Part shown: piece by piece, positions 1-7,327 of the stretch
How the letters are laid out: every line of letters begins with the position of its first letter
Position numbering within the stretch: position 1 is the stretch's first letter
Source of the DNA: Ruminococcaceae bacterium UBA3215
GTDB taxonomy: Bacteria; Bacillota; Clostridia; Oscillospirales; Ruminococcaceae
Length of the DNA: 64,000 bases
Direction: 5' to 3'
Assembly: GCA_002363155.1 (NCBI GenBank)
Contig: DEWH01000026.1
Span: 1 to 64,000 of the forward strand
The notes under the pieces: model-generated
Seen by the model: the letters and a program-made list of their open reading frames with translations, nothing else
Told to the model about the DNA's origin: nothing
Database searches by the model: none
Translations under genes and position numbers: made by a program

Positions 1-276
1 ACATTCTTCTATCGGCGGGTGCAGCACCTCGGGCAGTTAGTCTGACTGAAATATTGCCAACCCCACTGCATTTCAGTCTGTACCCGTCCATTTTGGTGAA
101 CTCTGAAATACTGCATCAGTTTAGGGTGTCCAGCCCCCTTTTTTAAAGGGGGCTGGCGGGGTCCGGGGCAGCGCCCCGTCTTAAAAATCTCTAAATGTCT
201 CTCAAAGACCTCTCACAAATAACACTCTGCAGCCGGGAAAAAGGTTGCAGAGTGCCGGAAAAAATTTTCCTGTCTT
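1..276. repeat. Intergenic composite repeat downstream of the lipoprotein gene
   Basis: No gene is seen here. Positions 54-119 hold a module starting GCCAACCCCACTGCATTTCA and ending near TGAAATACTGCATCAG. Positions 120-187 hold a hairpin module: TTTAGGGTGTCCAG, a CCCCC/GGGGG stem around a T/A loop, then GGGGTCCGGGGCAGCGCCCC. Both modules recur near 49.6 kb and 61.8 kb, and the hairpin module alone near 12.6, 49.85 and 61.56 kb. The element lies just past the 3' end of the minus-strand lipoprotein gene, so it would be transcribed as its 3' UTR and may help terminate it. Confidence 0.75.
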
Positions 277-1293
277 TCAGATGCCCTTGATACTCTTGAT
301 AACGGCACTGCTGTGATCGGAGCCGAACTGGTCGCTCCATTCGAGCTGCAGGTTTGTGAGTGTTACCTCGACGCGCTTTGAGCAGTCGGCTTTAGCTCCG
401 TCGAGAAGCGTTGTAAGATCGGAATTGCTTTTGAGCGCATCGTCCTGGAGGATATTTCCCAGGCGGAGGCGGGGAGCATCGCTGTAAACGCAGATACCGC
501 CGGCATAGTATGTGTCGCCGTAGCCGCCGTCTTCGGGGATAGTCTCCTTCATATCAAAGCTCGTCACGCCGTAGTCCTCGTACATTCCGGAAGGACTGAA
601 CGAAAGCGGAAGTCCCTTGTACGACCCGTCCGGAACAAATACAAGATCTCCGGAAGAGATCGCATACTGCTCGTCAAAATAATACCTCAATACACCTGTT
701 ACCGTGATATCCCCGTCGATCTTGGTGCAGGAATAGAACGGCATCGAGATATATTCCCCGGTCTCATCATTTTTGATGAAGCTGATCTGGGTCTCGGCAG
801 AGGCTATCTTCAGATCCCCCATTACATCGTCCTTCTTCACCTGATATACCGTGCCGAGTTCGGCTTTTTCGCCGCTGTAAATAAACTCGTCCGGCGTGAA
901 GAGATCCGGTTCGGTTTCGCTGTCGTGGTATGTCCCGGTTGAAACGCGGACAAGCGCGGTGTCGTATGTCGCCATACCCCATTCCTCGTTTACTTCCACA
1001 GCGTCTTCGAGGTAATACTTCTTGTCGTTTATGCCGGTGTAGATGACCGTCTTTGTCACCTCGAATCCGGTGTCATCTGTCTTTTCCTCCTGTGCGGCGG
1101 CGGTTTCGGCGGAAGATGTGTCTTCAGCTGGAGTTTCGGCGGCAGACGTGTTTCCGGCAGAAGTTACGTCTGATGCCGCGGAAGTGACTTCGGGCGCCGG
1201 TCCGGTTGTCGGGACCGGCTTTGCGCCGTTTCCGCAGGCGGATACCGCAAGTATTGCCGCAATCATGGAAGCTGTCAATATTCTCTTCTTCAT
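277..1293 (-). CDS. Secreted lipoprotein of unknown function
   Basis: The protein has 338 residues from the ATG at 1293, which follows an AGGAGG site by a normal spacing; an upstream in-frame ATG at 1338 lacks such a site. A lysine/arginine start and a hydrophobic stretch lead to a lipobox VSAC with Cys20, so it should be lipidated and held on the outer face of the membrane. Residues about 25-75 are a Thr/Ala/Ser/Glu-rich linker. The remaining part is a soluble, acidic, aromatic-rich domain with no family I recognise. It stands alone and diverges from the flagellar operon. It could be a solute-binding or sensory lipoprotein, but no motif shows this. Confidence 0.8.
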   Translation of the reverse strand: MKKRILTASMIAAILAVSACGNGAKPVPTTGPAPEVTSAASDVTSAGNTSAAETPAEDTSSAETAAAQEEKTDDTGFEVTKTVIYTGINDKKYYLEDAVEVNEEWGMATYDTALVRVSTGTYHDSETEPDLFTPDEFIYSGEKAELGTVYQVKKDDVMGDLKIASAETQISFIKNDETGEYISMPFYSCTKIDGDITVTGVLRYYFDEQYAISSGDLVFVPDGSYKGLPLSFSPSGMYEDYGVTSFDMKETIPEDGGYGDTYYAGGICVYSDAPRLRLGNILQDDALKSNSDLTTLLDGAKADCSKRVEVTLTNLQLEWSDQFGSDHSSAVIKSIKGI

Positions 1294-1362
1294 TTTTTCC
1301 TCCTGAATATTGTTATTTTCTACGAATTTTGATATCATTTTTCACAAAAATGAGAAAACGGA

Positions 1363-1391
1363 CTGCAAATATTTAGCTGTTATGTTATAAT
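1363..1391 (+). promoter_or_regulatory. Putative sigma-A promoter towards flgM
   Basis: CTGCAA at 1363-1368 and TATAAT at 1386-1391 are separated by 17 nt. The stretch TTTAGCT.TTATGTTATAAT also occurs in the promoter proposed for gyrB (31642-31647). It points right, about 250 nt before flgM. The rest of the 1294-1640 intergenic region shows no gene. Confidence 0.45.
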
Positions 1392-1563
1392 ATAGTATGC
1401 TTCACTTTGCAGAAGTCCTATGAATAAAGACGCAAAACATCGGAAAAGGTTTCGCATCGGTTAATATTATATCAGTTTTTTGCGAAAATGTAAACAATAA
1501 CCTTGTGAATTCTCCGAAAATACCGCAAATTTCACAAAAATCATAAAAAAAGCGGGGCGCGCC

Positions 1564-1590
1564 TAAAGTTTTTGAGGGACTTGACGATAA
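1564..1590 (+). promoter_or_regulatory. Sigma-D (sigma-28) flagellar promoter upstream of flgM
   Basis: TAAA (1564-1567), a 15-nt spacer, then GACGATAA (1583-1590). The class III flagellar consensus of Bacillus and enterics is TAAA-N15-GCCGATAA, so only one position differs. It lies about 50 nt before flgM and would place the cluster under the sigma factor that FlgM itself inhibits. Confidence 0.75.
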
Positions 1591-1640
1591 TATATATGTA
1601 ATGTATTGTCTGTGATTTATCTGCAAAGGAGTGAAGATAT

Positions 1641-1919
1641 ATGGAGATAAATAACCTGCATTTAAACTCTATCGGCGCTTATAAGAGATACAGCAAGCCT
1701 GTATCCGCGAAGAAGAGCGATTCTTCCGCAAGGAGTGCGGTAAATACCGATAAGGTGGAGTTCAATTTCGGACGTTCCCTCGCCGCGGCTCAGACCGCTG
1801 CCGCTTCCCGCGCAAATGCGCCTGCAAGCGAGGAAAGACTTGCGGCACTCGCCGAGAAGTACGCGGGAGACAACTGCCCCGTATCGTCGGAAGCTGTCGC
1901 TGCCGCTATCATCGCCTGA
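1641..1919 (+). CDS. flgM: Anti-sigma-28 factor FlgM
   Basis: This small 92-residue protein is the first gene of the flagellar cluster. The N-terminus MEINNLHLNSIGAYKRY matches the FlgM pattern (MKI..I..Y..Y), followed by a lysine/serine-rich flexible part with TDKVEF and a C-terminal helical segment (EERLAALAEKYAGDNCPVSS) ending in AAAIIA, the region that binds the sigma factor. FlgM holds sigma-28/sigma-D inactive until hook completion allows its removal. The middle is alanine-rich and diverged, so the call rests on the ends and on context: flgN and flgK follow directly and a sigma-D promoter precedes. The ribosome site is AAGGAGTG. Confidence 0.8.
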   Translation: MEINNLHLNSIGAYKRYSKPVSAKKSDSSARSAVNTDKVEFNFGRSLAAAQTAAASRANAPASEERLAALAEKYAGDNCPVSSEAVAAAIIA

Positions 1920-1963
1920 AAGTAATGCTGTCCGCATAAGTTGACTAAAAGGAGGCTGAGGAA

Positions 1964-2440
1964 ATGACAACAGATATCGCTAAGGAAGTAATAGCCTTTA
2001 TGGAGAAGTACAACAGGCATTTCGAGGCACTGTCGGCTTTCGTTTCCGAGAAGCGCGCAAAGGTCATAGCCGATGAGCTTACATGGCTGCTCGACTCCCT
2101 TACCGTCGAACAGAAGTTCATCATGGAAGGCAATGACCTCGAAGCAAAGCGCCTCACCCTCTTCGAGAAGCTCGGTCTCGCCGGGAAAAAGGCGAGAGAG
2201 CTGGTTGACGAATGCCCGCCGGAGCTTAAGAACAAGCTCCTGCTGGAGTGCAGCGCAATGGAAAAGTATGTGGAGATGATAAAATCGACAAACGCCGATA
2301 TCATCGATATCATCGAGCGTAAGCTCTCCGTTCAGGAAAAGCTCATCAATCGTACTCACTCCACGTCCTCCACATATACCGGAAAAGGCGTGAAAGTCAC
2401 CAAGCACAACACCTCGGGCGGATTTTTCGGAAATGTCTGA
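1964..2440 (+). CDS. flgN: FlgN-family flagellar export chaperone
   Basis: A 158-residue, largely helical protein with heptad-like leucines throughout (for example LTWLLDSLTVEQKFIMEG), as in the FlgN coiled-coil chaperones that hold the hook-associated proteins FlgK and FlgL before export. It starts after AAGGAGGCTGAGG. It sits between flgM and flgK, the standard Firmicute order, which supports the call more than any single motif. The C-terminal 25 residues are basic and glycine-rich and probably disordered. Confidence 0.8.
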   Translation: MTTDIAKEVIAFMEKYNRHFEALSAFVSEKRAKVIADELTWLLDSLTVEQKFIMEGNDLEAKRLTLFEKLGLAGKKARELVDECPPELKNKLLLECSAMEKYVEMIKSTNADIIDIIERKLSVQEKLINRTHSTSSTYTGKGVKVTKHNTSGGFFGNV

Positions 2441-2471
2441 AATCCGTCTGCGCAGGAAGGATTGATATACC

Positions 2472-4082
2472 ATGCGTTCAACGTTTCTCGGACTTGAAAT
2501 GTCCAAGCGTACAATACAGCTTTCCCAGAAAGCCCTCGATATCACGGGAAGCAACCTCTCCAACTCAAAGGTGGAGGGCTATACGAGACAGCAGGTCGAT
2601 ATCGGATCGAGCTATCTCAACCACACAAATTACTGGCAGACGACAACTTCCAAGATGTCCCTCGCCGGTCAGGGCGCTATCGGAATAGGCGTGGATCAGG
2701 TGCGCGATCCCTACATAGACAAGAGATACCGTGAATCCACACCCTTCGTTGCCGAGTACAGCACAAAGTCCGATATCCTGAAGGAAGTCGAGACCGTACT
2801 CGATAACATCACCACCGAAGGTCTTTCAAACAGCCTCGATACATTCAAGGACGCGCTCTCCAAATACGCGTCGCAGCCGGATAACGAGGAGCTTGCAAGT
2901 ATCGTCCGCAACCAGGCGTTCAATATGACAAACCTGCTCCATACCTACCGCGCTGACCTTGAAGATCTCAAGCTCACCAACCTCGAAGCGCTCGAAACCT
3001 CCATAGAGGATACCAACAACATCATTGAGCGCATCGTGAACTATAACAAGTCCATAGTCAAGGAGTACGCTTCAATGGCGCTTGAAAAGTATGCCAAGGG
3101 CGATTCCGTCACCGGTTCGTACGGACCGAACGAAATGCTCGATGAGCGTAACCTGCTCCTCGACGAGCTCTCCTACAAGGGCAGCATCAGCGTTTACAAC
3201 AACGCGGACGGCTCGGTAAAAGTCCTCATGGACGGCGTTGAGATCATAAACGGCGAGAAATACGAAAAACTCTATATGAAGAGCAGCACCAAGATAGAAG
3301 GTGAGTTCGAATCCGAGCTCCAGCGCGATTACGCGGCTTATGACGCGGCAGTTCTCCGCTGGACTTCCGGAGACGAAGCGAAGTTCTCCACCGGCGAGCT
3401 GAAAGCTTACACCGATATCCTCAACGGAAACGGAGTTTACGCCACAGGATATCAGAATGACTCCTACGGAATCCCGTATTACGAGTCAACAATGGACTCT
3501 TTCGCCCATACCTTTGGAAACTTCCTCAACTATTTCAACGGCGCTGTTGACGAGAACGGTCAGCTCATAGACAAGGACCGCCTGCTCTTCTGCACCAACG
3601 ATTACCGCAACGGCGACGTATCCTATGAGGATATGGATATGACAATGGACAATATCCGTATCGCGGATACATGGATGGAAGACGCTACCATGATCGGTGA
3701 AGTGCAGAACGAAAAGACCGGCGCGTGGGAGCTGAGCCTTGACGGCAACCACATCAACCGCCTTATCGAGAACATCAACAAGAAGCAGCTCGACTTCGGC
3801 GGAAGAGGAGACTATGAGGGTACCGCATACGACTACCTGCTCTTCATAAGCAACCGTATCGGTCAGAACATAGATTACTATGAGAGCAGACATGAGGCTG
3901 CATTCGCTACCTCCAACGCTCTCCTTGACAGCAGGGACGCGGTATCCGGCGTATCGGAGACCGAGGAAGGCATCAATATGCTGACCTACCAGAACTGGTA
4001 CAACGCAAGTTCGAGACTTATGACAGCTCTCGATGACGCACTCGACCGTCTTATAAACAACACGGGCAGAGTAGGTCTGTAA
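2472..4082 (+). CDS. flgK: Flagellar hook-associated protein 1 (FlgK/HAP1)
   Basis: 536 residues, near the usual length. Residues about 5-40 form the flagellar rod-type N-terminal helix with the motif ALDITGSNLSNSKVEGYTRQ, typical of FlgE/FlgK. The C-terminus (about 480-530) is the partner helix, with GVSETEEGINMLTYQNWYNA and ALDDALDRLIN. FlgK forms the first junction ring between hook and filament and is secreted by the flagellar type III apparatus without a cleaved signal. The central domain is diverged and acidic. flgL follows after 17 nt with its own GGAGG site, so the two junction proteins are cotranscribed. Confidence 0.95.
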   Translation: MRSTFLGLEMSKRTIQLSQKALDITGSNLSNSKVEGYTRQQVDIGSSYLNHTNYWQTTTSKMSLAGQGAIGIGVDQVRDPYIDKRYRESTPFVAEYSTKSDILKEVETVLDNITTEGLSNSLDTFKDALSKYASQPDNEELASIVRNQAFNMTNLLHTYRADLEDLKLTNLEALETSIEDTNNIIERIVNYNKSIVKEYASMALEKYAKGDSVTGSYGPNEMLDERNLLLDELSYKGSISVYNNADGSVKVLMDGVEIINGEKYEKLYMKSSTKIEGEFESELQRDYAAYDAAVLRWTSGDEAKFSTGELKAYTDILNGNGVYATGYQNDSYGIPYYESTMDSFAHTFGNFLNYFNGAVDENGQLIDKDRLLFCTNDYRNGDVSYEDMDMTMDNIRIADTWMEDATMIGEVQNEKTGAWELSLDGNHINRLIENINKKQLDFGGRGDYEGTAYDYLLFISNRIGQNIDYYESRHEAAFATSNALLDSRDAVSGVSETEEGINMLTYQNWYNASSRLMTALDDALDRLINNTGRVGL

Positions 4083-4099
4083 TTTAAGGAGGGATCCCC

Positions 4100-5890
4100 A
4101 TGAGAATAGCCGGAGATACCATTCGCCGCAATTATCTCAGCAGATATGAGACAAACTACGGCGATAAGTACAACTCGGAAAAGAAGATATATTCCGGCCG
4201 CCAGTTCGACCGCGCAAGCGAAAACCCGATCGACGCGGCAAGAGCTCTCCGCCTCAGAAAGTCAATGGCTGAAGTAGAGACCTACCAGGATAACCTCAAG
4301 ACCGCGGATTCGATATACACAAACGCCGAGACTTCGCTGATGTCGCTCTCAACAATACTCCAGACCACATACGAGAAGCTTGTCGAGGGCGCGGACGGCA
4401 CAAGAAACCCCGATGATATGAATATCATCGCTATGTCGATAGACAACTACGCTGAGGAAATGGTGCAGTCCCTCAATATCGACATCGCCGACAGAAAGGT
4501 GTTCGGCGGACTCAACAATGAGACTGCGGCGTTCAAGATCGAGGGTTCCGAGAACGGCAAGTATCTTACATACAACGGAGTTTCGGTAAACTCTTCGAAT
4601 GACCCGGACAGCTTCCCCTACAGCGGTGTTTCCTACCTCGATATCGGTATAGGAATGTCCACCGACAAGACCAACGGACGTATCGACGACCAGTCCGCTC
4701 TGCCCATAACCTTCAACGGCGTGCAGTGTACCGGCTGCGGTATGACCAACAAGACCGCTTCGATCGAGCTCAACTCCATAACCCCCGGCAATGAGTATTC
4801 AATGGATATCTCCGCCGGCGGCAAGGCGAGAACTATCAAGTTCATCGGCGGCAATACCAACGCAGAGACTGTTGAGAACATCAACGCCCAGCTCAAGGAA
4901 GCATTCCAGGAGACTCCGGAGATAACCGAGGACGGTCAGTTCCACTATATAGACGACCCGACATGGTATCCCTACAAGAACGCAGCGATAGACGATACCA
5001 CGGGTTCGATAGATTTCTCGGCAATGACCGGGAACGAGTACTATTCCCTTGAAGTCACAATGAACGGCAAGACAAAGTACGTTGACTTCCAGGGCGGCGA
5101 TACCGTTACGGATTCCATGAACAACCTTACAAGTGCGCTGAATGATGCGTTCGGAGAGGGCAAGTTCGAGGTACATGCAAACGGTATGATAATCGACGCG
5201 GGTAAACAGCCCGCGCAGGTATCAAACTACGGCGATTACGGCGATGTAAATGCAACGGCGGACGGCGGCGTGGATATTCAGGGAGCGATGGACAGCAGTT
5301 CTGCCGATCCTTCCAAGATATACGCGGTCAATCTCGGCGGTAAGAAAGTCGTAATGGATATGGGCAATACCGTAGCCGAAACTGTCGAGAAAACAAACAA
5401 GAGAATGGCGGGATCCGGTGCGTTCGGAGAAACGCCGGTGCCGAGAGTGAACGATCTCGGTACGATACAGTACGACGTTGACGGCGGTCACGTCGTTATC
5501 GACAACACCAAGGGCGCTTCAAACGAGTTCGAGTTCAACGAAGTGGACGGTTACGCAAAGAACATAATCCAGCTCGTTCTCGATGCGGGAAAGATGCTGC
5601 GCAATGGCGATCACCAGATGGTCGCAAGATACGCGGATCTTATCTACGCGGCACAGAGCAATCTTTCCATAGCGATAGCGGACCTCGGTACACATTCAAA
5701 GTTCATTGAGTTCAACGAGGACAGACTCGCAGACGTAATGATAAACCTCAAGGATAAGCAGAACGACATCGAGAGCACGGATCTCCCCTCCGAGATCACA
5801 AGGTGGAAGGTGCTTGAATCCGTTTACAACGCTTCACTCCAGATGGGTTCGTCGGTGCTGTCCCAGTCGATATTCAATTACATTAACTGA
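4100..5890 (+). CDS. flgL: Flagellar hook-associated protein 3 (FlgL/HAP3), enlarged
   Basis: The ends are flagellin-like: N-terminal MRIAGDTIRRNYLSRYETN with a long helix carrying ENPIDAARALRLRKSM, and a C-terminal helix region around DRLADVMINLKDKQNDIEST ending SQSIFNYIN. FlgL is the second junction protein, on which the filament is built. At 596 residues it is about twice the common length of roughly 300. The extra part, residues about 225-450, contains three related beta-rich repeats with the pattern EY.....GGK.R.I.F.GG....E....IN..L..AF, at about 226-272, 308-354 and 402-444. One similar copy occurs in FliD. The inserts probably form surface-exposed domains. Confidence 0.93.
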   Translation: MRIAGDTIRRNYLSRYETNYGDKYNSEKKIYSGRQFDRASENPIDAARALRLRKSMAEVETYQDNLKTADSIYTNAETSLMSLSTILQTTYEKLVEGADGTRNPDDMNIIAMSIDNYAEEMVQSLNIDIADRKVFGGLNNETAAFKIEGSENGKYLTYNGVSVNSSNDPDSFPYSGVSYLDIGIGMSTDKTNGRIDDQSALPITFNGVQCTGCGMTNKTASIELNSITPGNEYSMDISAGGKARTIKFIGGNTNAETVENINAQLKEAFQETPEITEDGQFHYIDDPTWYPYKNAAIDDTTGSIDFSAMTGNEYYSLEVTMNGKTKYVDFQGGDTVTDSMNNLTSALNDAFGEGKFEVHANGMIIDAGKQPAQVSNYGDYGDVNATADGGVDIQGAMDSSSADPSKIYAVNLGGKKVVMDMGNTVAETVEKTNKRMAGSGAFGETPVPRVNDLGTIQYDVDGGHVVIDNTKGASNEFEFNEVDGYAKNIIQLVLDAGKMLRNGDHQMVARYADLIYAAQSNLSIAIADLGTHSKFIEFNEDRLADVMINLKDKQNDIESTDLPSEITRWKVLESVYNASLQMGSSVLSQSIFNYIN

Positions 5891-5919
5891 TGATCTTAAA
5901 TGAAAGGAGCTGATCAGAA

Positions 5920-6552
5920 ATGGTTGACAATAATCTTCTCAGTATAACTTCCGTTCCGATAAAAGTCGAGATCAATATCAGAAAGGGAGAAATGAGAAAT
6001 CCGAATGCGGGCGATCCGGATAAGTCATTGAAAATGAATATCCAGACCAAGCACGGCGAGCTTAAGATCCACTCTGAGCCGCCGAAGATCAATATAGATA
6101 CTTACGCGGCGCGTTCGAGCATGGGCTACGGCAACTATACCGACGGGGATCTTATCAAGCGCAAGGCAAACGACGGGATCTCGATAGCGTATCAGGGTAC
6201 CGCAAAGATCGTCGGTGAAGGCGATCAGCTTGCAAGAGGCGTTTCTCCCGCTGAGATAGCGGCACAGAACAATAAGGCAGGTCAGACTATCCAGACCATA
6301 ATGGATTTCCTGCCGAAGGAGGGCGCGGATATCACATTCGAGGACGGCGTGCTCAATATCAACTACGATGCCGGCGATGTGAATATAGACTGGGAGAATA
6401 CCCAGGCTACACCCTTTGAATTCATTCCGGGCAAGGTAGAGTTCAACGTTACCCAGCTGCCCAAGGTAGAGATCGAGTACCTCGGCGATCCGATCTACGT
6501 TCCCCCCCAGTCGGATCCCAACTATGTTCCCAAAGTAGATGTACACGGTTAA
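5920..6552 (+). CDS. DUF6470 family protein (YviE-like), flagellar cluster
   Basis: A 210-residue protein beginning with a short strand-rich part and a segment around residues 40-65 (HGELKIHSEPPKINIDTYAA) that resembles Bacillus subtilis YviE and other DUF6470 members. That family is almost always found between flgL and fliW, as here. Its biochemical role is not established. It has no signal peptide or membrane segment. The C-terminal part alternates Val/Ile with Glu/Lys (KVEFNVTQLPKVEIEYLG), implying a beta-sheet. Its own GAAAGGAG ribosome site precedes the ATG. Confidence 0.75.
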   Translation: MVDNNLLSITSVPIKVEINIRKGEMRNPNAGDPDKSLKMNIQTKHGELKIHSEPPKINIDTYAARSSMGYGNYTDGDLIKRKANDGISIAYQGTAKIVGEGDQLARGVSPAEIAAQNNKAGQTIQTIMDFLPKEGADITFEDGVLNINYDAGDVNIDWENTQATPFEFIPGKVEFNVTQLPKVEIEYLGDPIYVPPQSDPNYVPKVDVHG

Positions 6553-6592
6553 TCAGTCAATCAGTTCTGGTCAATGAAAGGAAAATACGGAT

Positions 6593-7033
6593 ATGATAAG
6601 TATTGAAACAAGGGATTTCGGAACTATAGAAGTCGATGAAAAGGACGTTTATGATTTTCCGAACGGGCTCTATGCTTTCGAGGACAGCAAGAAGTTCGCG
6701 CTGCTCTCACCGCTCGGCGATGATGTTTACCCGATGTGGCTCCAGTCCATGGACGATCCCGGACTCTGCTTCATCGTTTTCAACCCCGTGCTTATCGACG
6801 GAGGCTTCACGGTGATGCTTGCGGACAATGAGCGCTCACAGCTCGGTCTCGACAAGGACGGCGATGCTACTGCGCTCGTAATAGCAAAGGTCCCCGCAGA
6901 CTATAAGCATACTACCGTAAATATGAAGTCGCCTATTGTTATCAATAAACAGCAGCATAAGGCGATACAGGTTATACTCCCGCTCGATTATCCTTTCAGA
7001 ATGCCCATTTATGCGCCGCGGGAGGTGAAATAA
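6593..7033 (+). CDS. fliW: Flagellar assembly factor FliW
   Basis: 146 residues with the FliW pattern throughout: ISIETRDFGTIEVDEKDVYDF, then P.GLYAFED, and PMWLQSMDDPGLCFIVFNP. FliW binds CsrA and also cytoplasmic flagellin. When flagellin accumulates, FliW is released from it less and CsrA is freed to block flagellin mRNA translation. The stop codon TAA overlaps the csrA ATG by one base, so the two partners are translationally coupled. Confidence 0.95.
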   Translation: MISIETRDFGTIEVDEKDVYDFPNGLYAFEDSKKFALLSPLGDDVYPMWLQSMDDPGLCFIVFNPVLIDGGFTVMLADNERSQLGLDKDGDATALVIAKVPADYKHTTVNMKSPIVINKQQHKAIQVILPLDYPFRMPIYAPREVK

Positions 7034-7263
7034 TGCTCGTAGTTACACGAAAAACAGAAGAGAGCGTTATTATCGCGGATAACATAGAGATCACCGTGCT
7101 CGAAGTCGCAAAGGACAGAGTAAAGCTCGGCATCTCTGCGCCGAAGGATATAAAGATAATCCGCAACGAGCTGAGAAATGCACAGGAGACCAACCTCGAT
7201 TCCTCACAGGCTGTTTCCAAGGACGCTCTCGACGCTCTGCTCACGCTGAAAAAGGATCAGTAA
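7033..7263 (+). CDS. csrA: Translational regulator CsrA
   Basis: 76 residues with the canonical start MLVVTRKTEESVIIAD and the core ITVLEVAKDRVKLGISAPKD, covering the beta-strands and the RNA-binding Arg/Lys positions of CsrA. In flagellated Firmicutes it represses translation of flagellin mRNA by covering GGA motifs near the start, and FliW antagonises it. The target mRNA is not in this window. The C-terminal 20 residues are an acidic helix longer than in E. coli CsrA, as is common in FliW-regulated CsrA proteins, which bind FliW there. Confidence 0.97.
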   Translation: MLVVTRKTEESVIIADNIEITVLEVAKDRVKLGISAPKDIKIIRNELRNAQETNLDSSQAVSKDALDALLTLKKDQ

Positions 7264-7327
7264 GGTCTTTCCGAGGGAATGGAAGGACCCGGCTTATGCC
7301 AAACCGACAGAAAGGATTTGATTCATT

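Noticed and set aside
1402..1626. A 74-codon minus-strand frame upstream of flgM
   Set aside because: It covers both proposed promoters, has no ribosome site and gives low-quality sequence.
3400..3900. CRISPR arrays anywhere in the window
   Set aside because: Repeats seen are dispersed hairpins or 180-bp direct repeats. No short repeat with regular unique spacers was found, and no cas gene.
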